A program made the position numbers and the translations under genes. This document shows positions 16,297-24,050 of a DNA stretch of 64,000 nt, in pieces. This stretch comes from Caulobacter endophyticus. GTDB taxonomy: Bacteria > Pseudomonadota > Alphaproteobacteria > Caulobacterales > Caulobacteraceae. The DNA lies in contig NZ_QDKQ01000056.1 in NCBI RefSeq assembly GCF_003116815.1, positions 1 to 64,000 on the forward strand. The letters run 5' to 3'. The notes beneath the pieces are model-generated. The model was not told where the DNA came from. It worked only from the letters and a program-made list of their open reading frames with translations, and searched no databases. How positions within the stretch are numbered: the stretch's first letter is position 1; each line of letters begins with the position of its first letter.

Positions 16297-17450
16297 TGAG
16301 CCCGCGCCGCCCGCTCGCCGGGATCAAGGTGCTGGCCGTCGAGCAGTACGGCGCCGGCCCTTACGCCACCCAGCTGATGGCTGAACTGGGCGCCGAGGTC
16401 GTCAAGATCGAGGCCCCGGCCATGGGCGGCGACGTCAGCCGCGCCACTGGCCCGTTCTTTCTGGGCGCGGCCGACAGCCAGTTCTTCCAGACCTTCTCGC
16501 GGTCGAAGAAGTCCATCGCGCTGGACATCAAGTCGCCCGAGGGCCGCGCGGCCTTCGAGCGTCTGGTGGCCCAGGCCGACATGGTCGTCGACAACCTGCG
16601 CGGCGACCAGCCGGGCAAGATGCGGCTGACCTATGACGACCTAAAGGAGGCAAACCCGAAGATCGTCTGCGGCCATCTTTCCGCTTACGGGCGCAGCAAC
16701 AGCCGGGCCGGCTGGCCGGGCTACGACTATCTGATGCAGGCCGAGGCCGGGCTGATGAGCCTGACCGGCGAGCCCGATGCGCCGCCGGCGCGGCTGGGCG
16801 TGTCGATGGTCGACTTCATGACCGGGACGATGCTGGCCTTCGGCGTGGTCAGCGCCCTGCTGTCGGCCCGGACGACGGGCCAGGGCTGCGACGTCGACGT
16901 CTCGCTGTTCGACGTGGCGCTGCACCAGCTGTCCTATCCCGCCGTCTGGGCGATGAACGAGGGCTACAAGGTCCAGCGGCTGCCGCGCGGCGCACACCCG
17001 TCGATCGCGCCTTCGCAGGCGGTGAAGACGGCCGACGGCTGGGGTCTGGTCATGTGCCAGACGCCGAAGTTCTGGGAGGCGCTGTGCAACCTGGCCGGCG
17101 CGGCCGAACTGAAGGCCGATCCGCGCTTTGCCGACATCCCCAGCCGCCACGCCAACCGCCCGGCCCTGAGCGAGGCGATGGACGTGCTGTTCGGCGCGCG
17201 CACGACAGCCGAATGGACCGCGCTGCTGGGCGGCAAGGTCCCGTTCGCGCCGATCCTGGAGATGATGGACGCGCTGGACAATCCGTTCGTGGCCGAGGTG
17301 GGCATGCGCGACGTGGTCGACCATCCTGACCGAGCGGAAGGCTTGGCCATGCTGGCCTGCCCCGTGAAGATCGACGGCGAACGGATGCCGGGAGCACGAG
17401 CCCCCAAGCTCGGCGAGCATACCGACGAGATTCTGGGAGTAGCCTCGTGA
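16296..17450 (+). CDS. CoA-transferase family III (CaiB/BaiF), first of two
   Basis: A 384-aa family III CoA-transferase. Seen are the N-terminal AGIKVLAVEQYGAGPYATQ and AELGAEVVKIEAP, KKSIALDIKSPEGRAAFERL, and the catalytic aspartate in GWPGYDYLMQAEAGLMSLTG (about residue 141). Family members move CoA between dicarboxylic acids, for example itaconate, glutarate and formate/oxalate. Start ATG 16296 overlaps the dehydrogenase stop; the in-frame upstream residues belong to that gene's other frame. Tightly coupled to a second family III enzyme, so the two may form a heteromer or act on different acids. Confidence 0.87.
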   Translation: MSPRRPLAGIKVLAVEQYGAGPYATQLMAELGAEVVKIEAPAMGGDVSRATGPFFLGAADSQFFQTFSRSKKSIALDIKSPEGRAAFERLVAQADMVVDNLRGDQPGKMRLTYDDLKEANPKIVCGHLSAYGRSNSRAGWPGYDYLMQAEAGLMSLTGEPDAPPARLGVSMVDFMTGTMLAFGVVSALLSARTTGQGCDVDVSLFDVALHQLSYPAVWAMNEGYKVQRLPRGAHPSIAPSQAVKTADGWGLVMCQTPKFWEALCNLAGAAELKADPRFADIPSRHANRPALSEAMDVLFGARTTAEWTALLGGKVPFAPILEMMDALDNPFVAEVGMRDVVDHPDRAEGLAMLACPVKIDGERMPGARAPKLGEHTDEILGVAS

Positions 17451-18556
17451 AGCTGGAAGGCGTCCGCGTCCTCGACCTGTCGTTCTTCCTGCCGGGGCCG
17501 ATGCTGACCCTGATGATGGCCGATCACGGCGCGGACGTGCTGAAGATCGAGCCGCCGGGCGAAGGCGATCCGGCCCGCGAGATCGGCTATCGCAAGAACG
17601 GCGCCAGCGTCTGGTTCCGCAACACCAGCCGCGGCAAGCGCAGCCTGCAGGTCGATCTGAAGTCCGCCGAGGGCCGCGCCCTGCTGCTCGACCTGGCCGC
17701 GGAGGCCGACGTAGTGGTCGAGGCCTTCCGTCCCGGCGTCATCCAGCGCCTGGGGTTCGACTACGAGGCGGTGAAGGCGCGCAATCCAGGCATCGTCTAT
17801 GTGGCGATCTCGGCCTTCGGCCAGACCGGCCCGTATCGCGACCGCCCCGCCCATGACATCGCGGTGCAGGCCCTGGCCGGCATGGTGTCCTTGAGCGAAG
17901 GCTTCGACGGCAAGCCGACCCCGCCGAACATGCCGGTCGCCGACGCCCTGGCCTCGCTCACCGCGCTCTCTGGCGTGCTGATGGCCCTGCTGCGGCGGGA
18001 GAAGACCGGGCTGGGCGATTATGTGGACGTTGCCATGTACGACAGCGTGCTGGCCTGGACCCCAAACGTCACCGGCAAGATCTTCGCCACCGGGCAGGCC
18101 CACGTGCCGAAGGACGAGCGCTCCTGGGGCGGCAACGCCATGTACGGCCTCTATGAATGCGCCGACGGCCAGTGGATCTGCCTGGGCGGCTCGGAAGTGA
18201 AGTTCGCCCGCAACCTGCTGGCGGGCCTGGATCGCCTGGACCTGTTGCCCTATGCCGAGCTTCAGCCGGGGCCGGGACAGGAGCCCCTGCGAGCCTTTCT
18301 GCGCGAGGCGTTCACCACAAGGACCCGGGCCGAATGGGAAGCCTGGTTCGAGGGCCGCGACGTCTGCTTCGCGCCGGTGCGCACCCTGAAGGAAGCGTTC
18401 GAGGATCCGGCCATGGCCGCGCGGGGGATGCTGGCCCGCGACGCGGACGGCAACGAGATCGTGGGCACGCCGATCCTGTTTGCTGAAGAGCCGGCCGTGA
18501 TCGATCCGGTTCCCCCGGAACTGGGCGCCGGCCCGGCCGGATGGCGAGCGCGCTAG
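17447..18556 (+). CDS. CoA-transferase family III (CaiB/BaiF), second of two
   Basis: A 369-aa family III enzyme starting at GTG 17447 within the stop of the first (GTGA). Features are LEGVRVLDLSFFLPGPMLTL, MMADHGADVLKIEPPGEGD, and the catalytic aspartate in RPAHDIAVQALAGMVSL. The His-Asp arrangement in this motif also occurs in the racemase branch (alpha-methylacyl-CoA racemase), so an epimerase role for a branched acyl-CoA is possible. It is only moderately similar to its neighbour by eye, so it is not a recent duplication. Confidence 0.85.
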   Translation: MKLEGVRVLDLSFFLPGPMLTLMMADHGADVLKIEPPGEGDPAREIGYRKNGASVWFRNTSRGKRSLQVDLKSAEGRALLLDLAAEADVVVEAFRPGVIQRLGFDYEAVKARNPGIVYVAISAFGQTGPYRDRPAHDIAVQALAGMVSLSEGFDGKPTPPNMPVADALASLTALSGVLMALLRREKTGLGDYVDVAMYDSVLAWTPNVTGKIFATGQAHVPKDERSWGGNAMYGLYECADGQWICLGGSEVKFARNLLAGLDRLDLLPYAELQPGPGQEPLRAFLREAFTTRTRAEWEAWFEGRDVCFAPVRTLKEAFEDPAMAARGMLARDADGNEIVGTPILFAEEPAVIDPVPPELGAGPAGWRAR

Positions 18557-18573
18557 AGTCTCCTTCGCCAAAG

Positions 18574-18616
18574 CTCGTCATCCCGATCCGCGCCAGATCG
18601 CGATCGGGATGACGAG
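18574..18616. repeat. Perfect 15-bp inverted repeat after the CoA-transferase genes
   Basis: CTCGTCATCCCGATC and its exact reverse complement are separated by 13 bases. It begins 18 bases after the stop codon. No T-run follows, so it may be a factor-dependent terminator or an mRNA 3'-end stabiliser; its CGTCATCCCG arm resembles the palindrome at 10437-10466. Confidence 0.6.
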
Positions 18617-18635
18617 TTGGCAGTTGAGGAAGACG

Positions 18636-18737
18636 TCAGGAGCCCGTCCGTTCGCGCTCCATCTGAGCCAGAAGCATAGGCCCGGCTTCCATCATCAGGA
18701 ACGCGCTGGTCAGCAACAACAGAACACGCATGAGCAT
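18636..18737 (-). CDS. Putative small membrane peptide (33 aa)
   Basis: The open frame has a well-placed ribosome-binding site: AGGAGAG lies six bases before the ATG at 18737. It encodes MLMRVLLLLTSAFLMMEAGP followed by a short charged tail (LAQMERERTGS), that is, one membrane-spanning or signal-like helix. I know no family for it. It is antisense to nothing and lies in the gap between two + strand gene blocks. The strong RBS and hydrophobic pattern make it more credible than chance, but there is no homology evidence. Confidence 0.4.
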   Translation of the reverse strand: MLMRVLLLLTSAFLMMEAGPMLLAQMERERTGS

Positions 18738-18924
18738 GGCGGCTCTCCTGCCTAGCGAACCCTCCCCCCGGAAGGTCCGCAAACGGAAGGCTGGACCCGT
18801 CCGCCCCGCACGCGACGGGGATTTCGCATTTGGCCGACAGGCGGACAGCCGCGCCGTTGTCCGCTGTGCGCGCAAATCGCCAGGCCGCGCGAAGAGGCAT
18901 CGGCGCCGCTGCTAGCGTCCTCCC

Positions 18925-20292
18925 ATGACCGCCGCTGCAAACGCCCTTGTCGATCACGCCCTGTCGGTGCGCTGGGACGCCCTGCCCGCCGCCGTGAAGG
19001 CCGACGCCCGCCGGCTGCTGCATGACGCGGTGGCGGTGGGCGCGGCCGGGGCCGGCGCGGCCTACGCCGACGTCGTCCTCGCCGCCGCGCGCGGCTGGGG
19101 CGGCAGCCGAGATGCGGAAACCGGCCTGGTGCTCGGCCGCCCGGGCGTGCGCCTGCCGCCGGCCCAGGCCGCCTTCGTCAATGCCTTCCAGTTGCACGGC
19201 CAGGAGTACGACTCTGTCCACGAAAAGGCCGTGCTGCACCCGCTGCCGACCATCGTGCCGGCCCTGGTCGCCGAGCTCGGCCGTTCAGGTCCCTACAGCG
19301 GTGAGGAGGTGCTGGCGGCCATGGTCGCCGGGGTCGACGTCGCCATCGCGCTGGGGATCGCTGCAACGACGCCCCTGCGCTTCTTCCGGCCCGCGACGGC
19401 GGGGGTGTTCGGCGCGACAGCAGCCCTGGCGCGGCTGAAGCGCCTGCCGAGCGAGACGGCGATGGACGCCATGGGCTACGCCCTGGCCTTCAGCAGCGGC
19501 ACCATGCAGGCCCACACCGAGGGCAAGCCCGCCTTGCCCGTCCAGGTCGCCGCCTCTGCTCGCTCGGCCCTGCAGGCGATCGATCTGGCGGAAGCGGGCC
19601 TGCCCGGGCCTCGCGACTGGCTGGAGGGACCGTTCGGCTACCTGCCGCTGTTCGAGGCAGGGTTCGACCTTGGGCCGGTCCTGGCCGACCTGAAGCACCG
19701 CCGCCGCATCGCCGAGGTCGCCTGCAAGCCCTTCCCGACCGGGCGCGCCTGTCACGGCGGGCTGGTGGCCGTGCGCAAGCTGGCGACCGAGCACGGCGTG
19801 ACGCCGGCCGACCTCGACAGCCTGACCTATTCCGCCTCGCCCCTGATCCACCACCTGGTGGGCCGCGTCGCCAAGCCACGGATGGACACCGCCTACGCCC
19901 GCCTGTGCCTGCCTTATCTGGCCGCCGTCATGCTGACCCGCGGCCGTGTTGGCCTGGACGACTACACGCCGCAGCGCCTGAACGAGCCGGACGTCCTGGC
20001 CCTGGCCGCCCGCATCGTGGTCGAGAGCGACGGTAATCCCGATCCTGCCGCCTTCGTGCCGGCCCGCGCCACCGCCCGCCTGAAGGACGGCCGCAAGATC
20101 GTGCTCGACGTCACTGTCCAGCTCGGTTCGCCCGACTTTCCGATGAGCCGCGACGAGCATCTGGAAAAGACCCGATCGTGCCTGGCCTTCGTCGGCATGG
20201 AGGCCGTCCACGGCCCGCTGACCGACCTCTTCGACCGCTTCGACACCCTGACCGACGCCCGCGAGGCCTTCGTCCTCGCCAGCGGCGGCTGA
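18925..20292 (+). CDS. MmgE/PrpD family protein (IRG1-like)
   Basis: This 455-aa protein belongs to the fold shared by 2-methylcitrate dehydratase PrpD and cis-aconitate decarboxylase (IRG1/CadA). The N-terminal helical domain includes RRLLHDAVAVGAAGAG. The catalytic-region histidines appear in NAFQLHGQEYDSVHEKAVLH and KPFPTGRACHGGLVA, and SSGTMQAHTEGKPALPVQVA is the usual central motif. No citrate-synthase-like PrpC is nearby, so a methylcitrate role is unlikely. An MmgE/PrpD protein is likewise part of the Pseudomonas itaconate cluster. It likely isomerises, dehydrates or decarboxylates a branched dicarboxylate (inference). Confidence 0.82.
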   Translation: MTAAANALVDHALSVRWDALPAAVKADARRLLHDAVAVGAAGAGAAYADVVLAAARGWGGSRDAETGLVLGRPGVRLPPAQAAFVNAFQLHGQEYDSVHEKAVLHPLPTIVPALVAELGRSGPYSGEEVLAAMVAGVDVAIALGIAATTPLRFFRPATAGVFGATAALARLKRLPSETAMDAMGYALAFSSGTMQAHTEGKPALPVQVAASARSALQAIDLAEAGLPGPRDWLEGPFGYLPLFEAGFDLGPVLADLKHRRRIAEVACKPFPTGRACHGGLVAVRKLATEHGVTPADLDSLTYSASPLIHHLVGRVAKPRMDTAYARLCLPYLAAVMLTRGRVGLDDYTPQRLNEPDVLALAARIVVESDGNPDPAAFVPARATARLKDGRKIVLDVTVQLGSPDFPMSRDEHLEKTRSCLAFVGMEAVHGPLTDLFDRFDTLTDAREAFVLASGG

Positions 20293-20309
20293 GCTCCCCA
20301 AGGTTATCC

Positions 20310-21707
20310 ATGTCCCACCAGACCTACTGGCAGTCGCTCGACTATCCCGCCATCGTCGCCGACCATCCGATCGGCGATGACTTCACGCGCTTCGCCACCC
20401 AGACCAGCCGCGACGCTCTGCGAGCCCACCAGAACCGGCTGTTCCTGCGCTGCGTCGACCGCGCCTGGAAGACGCCCTTCTATCAGCGCCTTTGGGGCGC
20501 GGCGGGGATCGAGGCCGGCGACATCCGCTCGCTCGACGACCTGCCCAGCCTGCCCAGCTTCGACAAGTCCGACATCATGGCCTCGCTGGAGCAGGCCCCG
20601 CCGTTCGGCGATTTCGCAGGCTTCGAGGGCTATCCAGAGGGCCGGCGACCGCCGGTGATGCTGCACACCACCTCGGGCACCACCGGATCACCACAAGTGC
20701 TGCTGTTCGGCCCCAAGAGCCGCGAGGTGCAGAACCTGCTGCTGGCCCGCAACTACCAGTTCCAGGGCCTGCGTCCTGACGACGTGGTCCACTCGGTCTA
20801 CGGCCACGGCATGATCAACGGCGGCCACTATGTGCGCGAGGCCGTGACCCGCTGGACCAGCGCGGTCTTCCTGTCGGCCGGCACCGGGGTCGAGACCCGC
20901 TCGGCGCAGCAGGTCGAAGTGATGAAGCGCTTCGGCGCGACCGTACTGGTGGGCTTTGGCGACTACCTCAAGAAGCTGGCCGACACCGCCGTCGAGATGG
21001 GTATCGAGCCGGGCCGCGACATTCCGGTGCGGCTGATCTCGGCGCACCTGGGCCGCGAGGACCGGGCGGCGATGGAAGCCGCCTGGGGCGGCGCCAAGTG
21101 CTTCGACTGGTACGGCGTTGGCGACACCGGGCTGATCGCCGGCGAAGGCCCCGATCGCGACGGCCTCTACGTGCACGAGGACGCCCACTACCTGGAGGTC
21201 TGCGACATCGACACGGGGGCGGCCGTCGCCCCAGGCGAGCTGGGCGACATGGTGGTCACCTGCCTCTTCAAGGATGACCTCTATCCGCTGATCCGCTTCA
21301 ACACCCACGACGTGACGCGGGCGATCCCCAAGCCGTCGTCGATCGGCGTGGCGTTCCAGCGGATCGAGGGCTTCCTGGGTCGGTCGGACAACATGGTCAA
21401 GATCCGGGGGATCAACATCTTCCCGCAGGGCGTGGGAGCGATGCTGGAGCACGCACCGGCCTTCGCGGGCGAGTTCATCTGCCGCGCGCGCCGCGACGCC
21501 ACGGGCCGCGACAGCTTCGCGGTGACCGCCGAGACCACGGCCGACGCGGCCGAATGGCGCGACATTGCAGCCTTTTACGGCGAGATCCTCAAGCGCAAGA
21601 TCGGCATCGAGGTCGAGGTCGAGCTGGCCCCCAAGGGCGGCACGGCCGGCCTGACCCAGATCGACGTGCGTCAGAAGCCGATCCGCCTGATCGACGAGCG
21701 CTACTGA
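20310..21707 (+). CDS. AMP-forming CoA ligase (phenylacetate-CoA ligase family)
   Basis: A 465-aa adenylate-forming ligase of the PaaK type. It shows the phosphate-binding loop LHTTSGTTGSPQ near residue 125, GDTGLIAGEGPD, the adenylate motif DLYPLIRFNTHDVT, and the hinge and lysine region GRSDNMVKIRGINIFP. It activates a carboxylic acid to its CoA thioester with ATP. PaaK homologues accept aromatic and some heteroaromatic or aliphatic acids, so the substrate is open. ATG 20310 lies 17 bases after the PrpD gene and the stop is directly followed by the amidase GTG. Confidence 0.87.
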   Translation: MSHQTYWQSLDYPAIVADHPIGDDFTRFATQTSRDALRAHQNRLFLRCVDRAWKTPFYQRLWGAAGIEAGDIRSLDDLPSLPSFDKSDIMASLEQAPPFGDFAGFEGYPEGRRPPVMLHTTSGTTGSPQVLLFGPKSREVQNLLLARNYQFQGLRPDDVVHSVYGHGMINGGHYVREAVTRWTSAVFLSAGTGVETRSAQQVEVMKRFGATVLVGFGDYLKKLADTAVEMGIEPGRDIPVRLISAHLGREDRAAMEAAWGGAKCFDWYGVGDTGLIAGEGPDRDGLYVHEDAHYLEVCDIDTGAAVAPGELGDMVVTCLFKDDLYPLIRFNTHDVTRAIPKPSSIGVAFQRIEGFLGRSDNMVKIRGINIFPQGVGAMLEHAPAFAGEFICRARRDATGRDSFAVTAETTADAAEWRDIAAFYGEILKRKIGIEVEVELAPKGGTAGLTQIDVRQKPIRLIDERY

Positions 21708-21708
21708 G

Positions 21709-23040
21709 GTGGGCGGCTTCTCCGACCCCATCGTCACGGCCGGCGTGGCGGGCTTGCCGGCGCTCTACGCCGCAGGGATCAGCCCGATCGAGGTGGCCGA
21801 AGCCTACCTGGCGCGGATAGAGCGGCTGAACCCGGCGATCAACGCCGTGGTCGAGCTCGACGGGGCCAGCGCCCGAGCCCAGGCCCGGGCCAGCGCCCGG
21901 CGCTGGGCGGCCGGCGAGCCGCTGTCGCCGATCGACGGCGCGCCGATCGCCGTGAAGGCCAACATCGCCGTCGAGGGCCTGGCCCATACGGCCGGCATCA
22001 AGGCCTACGCCCGCCACCTCGCGCAGACCGACGCGGCCTGCGTGGCCAGGCTGCGAGCGGCCGGCGCGGTGATCCTCGGCACGCTCAACATGCACGAGGC
22101 CGCGCTGGGCGCGACCAACGATAACGCCTTTCTCGGACGCTGCGAGAACCCGCACCGCGCCGGCTTCACCCCCGGCGGCTCGTCGGGCGGCTCGGCGGCG
22201 GCCGTGGCGGCGGGCCTTTGCGCCGCGGCTCTGGGCACCGACACCATGGGCAGCGTGCGCCTGCCCTCGTCCTACTGCGGCGTGGTCGGCTACAAGCCGG
22301 CGCTGGGGGCGATCCCGACGGAGGGCGTCACGGCCCTGTCATGGACGCTGGACCATGTGGGCGTCCACGCCCGCTCGGTCGAGGACGCGGGGCTGGTCGC
22401 GCGAGCCTGCGGAGTCGAAGCGCCCGCCCCAGCCCAGGATCGGCCACTAGCGGTGCTGGATTTCGACGGCCTGGCGACATTGGAGCCGGCCGTGGCCGAG
22501 GGCTTCGCCCGGACGCTGGAGGACCTGTCCCGCGCCGGCTGGCGGCTGGAGAAGCTGCGGATCGACGATCTGGACCTCGGGGCCCTACGGCGCGCAGGCC
22601 TGCTGATCAGCGAGGTCGAGGGCGGGATCGAGCACCGTCGCGCCCTTGCGCTGGACCCGGAGGGGTTCACGCCGCAGCTGCGCTCGCTGCTAGCCTGGGG
22701 CGCGCGGCAGCCGCCGGCCAAGCTGGCCGAGGCTTATCGCCTAATTTGTGAAAGCAGGCGGAGAATCCTAGCATTGGCAAGGCTATACGCTGCGATCCTA
22801 AGCCCAACGACACCACAACAGGCCTTTGCTTTTGACCGCGCCGTTCCGGCCAGTCAGGCCGACCTGACGGCGCTGGGCAACGTGCTCGGCGCGCCGGCCC
22901 TCGCTCTTCCGAGCGGCGAGGCCAGCGGCCTGCCGCTGTCGCTGCAGGTGATCGGTATGACCGACGGTACTACCCAGGCGCTAGCCGCGCGACTGTCCGA
23001 GGCCCTGCCTTCAGCCGCCGTTCCGGAGGCCTTCCGATGA
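21709..23040 (+). CDS. Amidase (amidase signature family)
   Basis: A 443-aa Ser-cisSer-Lys hydrolase. The catalytic lysine lies in PIAVKANIAVEG (about K83), and the glycine/serine-rich signature GGSSGGSAAAVAAGL (about 155-170) is followed by GTDTMGSVRLPSSYCGVVGY. It hydrolyses a C-N amide; in this context it may release ammonia from a half-amide formed by a ring-opening hydrolase. Bases 22741-22830 are strikingly AT-rich with rare codons (AGG, AGA, CTA, ACA, CAA) although the encoded motif SPTTPQQAF is normal for the family; see findings. GTG start one base after the ligase stop. Overlaps the enoyl-CoA hydratase start (ATGA). Confidence 0.86.
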   Translation: MGGFSDPIVTAGVAGLPALYAAGISPIEVAEAYLARIERLNPAINAVVELDGASARAQARASARRWAAGEPLSPIDGAPIAVKANIAVEGLAHTAGIKAYARHLAQTDAACVARLRAAGAVILGTLNMHEAALGATNDNAFLGRCENPHRAGFTPGGSSGGSAAAVAAGLCAAALGTDTMGSVRLPSSYCGVVGYKPALGAIPTEGVTALSWTLDHVGVHARSVEDAGLVARACGVEAPAPAQDRPLAVLDFDGLATLEPAVAEGFARTLEDLSRAGWRLEKLRIDDLDLGALRRAGLLISEVEGGIEHRRALALDPEGFTPQLRSLLAWGARQPPAKLAEAYRLICESRRRILALARLYAAILSPTTPQQAFAFDRAVPASQADLTALGNVLGAPALALPSGEASGLPLSLQVIGMTDGTTQALAARLSEALPSAAVPEAFR

Positions 23041-23819
23041 GCGCCCATGCCGACAGCGGGCTGACGCTGACCATCGACGGCGAGGTTGCGACCCTGGCCT
23101 TCGACCGGCCGGCCAAGCGTAACGCCATCACCCTGTCGATGTGGCGCGCCCTGCCCGACGCCTGCACGGCGTTCGCGGCGTCCGAGGCCAAGGTGCTGGT
23201 CGTCACCGGGCGCGGCGGGCATTTCGCCGCCGGGGCCGATATCAGCGAGTTCGAAGCGGTCTACGCGACGCCCGAGAGCGCCGCCGACTACAACGCCGCC
23301 ATCGGGGCCGGGATCGGCGCGATCGCGGGGCTGGAGAAACCCGTGCTGGCGGCCATCGAAGGCGCCTGCGTCGGCGGCGGCCTGGCGGTGGCCCTGGCCT
23401 GCGACCTGCGGATCGCCGCGCCGGATGCTCGCCTGGCCATCACCCCGGCCAAGCTCGGCCTCACCTACAGCCTGGAAGACACCAAGCGCCTCGTCGACGC
23501 CGTCGGCGCTTCGGCGGCTCGGGATATTCTGTTCACGGGGCGGCTGCTTGGGGCCGAGGAGGCTCTGCGGCTGCGGCTGGTGGATGCGGTGGAGGCCGAC
23601 GCTCCGGCGGCGGTGGCCACCAAGGCGGCCGAGATCGCGGCGCCTTCGCAGCGCTCGGTGCGGGCGATCAAGGCGACGATACGGGCGATCCTGGGCGGAG
23701 CGGTAGAGGACGACGAGGCGACCCGCGCGGCCTTCGTGGCGTCGGTGGCAGCGCCGGACTTCCTGGAGGGGCGCTCGGCGTTCCTGGAGAAGCGCAAGCC
23801 GGTGTTTCCGGAACGGTGA
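23037..23819 (+). CDS. Enoyl-CoA hydratase/isomerase (crotonase family)
   Basis: A 260-aa crotonase-fold protein. The oxyanion-hole segments are GGHFAAGADISEFE and the AIEGACVGGGLAVALACDLR signature. Of the two classical glutamates, the first position is occupied within the signature region and the second falls near ITPAKLGLTYSLED, where a glutamate is not at the usual place. Hydratase versus isomerase activity is therefore uncertain. With the glutaryl-CoA dehydrogenase downstream it could hydrate crotonyl-CoA (inference). Last gene of the run; a large inverted repeat follows. Confidence 0.84.
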   Translation: MSAHADSGLTLTIDGEVATLAFDRPAKRNAITLSMWRALPDACTAFAASEAKVLVVTGRGGHFAAGADISEFEAVYATPESAADYNAAIGAGIGAIAGLEKPVLAAIEGACVGGGLAVALACDLRIAAPDARLAITPAKLGLTYSLEDTKRLVDAVGASAARDILFTGRLLGAEEALRLRLVDAVEADAPAAVATKAAEIAAPSQRSVRAIKATIRAILGGAVEDDEATRAAFVASVAAPDFLEGRSAFLEKRKPVFPER

Positions 23820-23832
23820 GCGCGCTCTTGCC

Positions 23833-23890
23833 CCCTCTCTCATCGAGAGAGGGAGGGGCCCGCGCCAAAGGCGTGGGAGGGTGAGAGGTT
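23833..23890 (+). repeat. Left arm of a long intergenic inverted repeat
   Basis: About 58 bases running from CCCTCTCTCATCGAGAGAGG to GGGAGGGTGAGAGGTT. They are an imperfect reverse complement of 23979-24036. Both 18-20-base ends match almost perfectly, and the middle (CGCGCCAAAGGCG versus CGCTTCGCGGCG) has diverged. The arm also folds on itself (CCCTCTCTC/GAGAGAGGG). Confidence 0.7.
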
Positions 23891-23978
23891 ACATTCTCAC
23901 CGGATGGAGCGCGGGCGTTCAGCGCGTGGCGGGTTCGTGAAAGGCCTCAGCGTCTCGGGATTTCTCCGGAAGCGCTGA

Positions 23979-24036
23979 AACCTCTCACCCTCCCACCGCT
24001 TCGCGGCGGGCCCCTCCCTCTCTCAAAGAGAGAGGG
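23979..24036 (-). repeat. Right arm of a long intergenic inverted repeat
   Basis: Runs from AACCTCTCACCCTCCCACCG to CCCTCTCTCAAAGAGAGAGG, the reverse complement of the left arm. Between the arms lie 88 bases with no gene. The unit looks like two head-to-head copies of one small dispersed element placed between the convergent enoyl-CoA hydratase and DUF3108-like genes. Confidence 0.7.
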
Positions 24037-24050
24037 ATCTTAGGGGCGCT

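Larger units (their letters stand above)
18557..18924. other. Gap in the catabolic run: palindrome plus a small peptide gene
   Basis: This 368-base break separates the CoA-transferase genes from the PrpD-family gene. It holds a strong palindrome (18574-18616) and, on the minus strand, a plausible 33-residue hydrophobic peptide gene (18636-18737). The rest (18738-18924) probably carries the promoter of the PrpD-family gene; no boxes were assigned. Confidence 0.5.

Noticed and set aside
23833-24036. CRISPR array or integrated attachment sites
   Set aside because: Only two inverted arms without regularly spaced direct repeats or cas/integrase genes; treated as a palindromic repeat pair.
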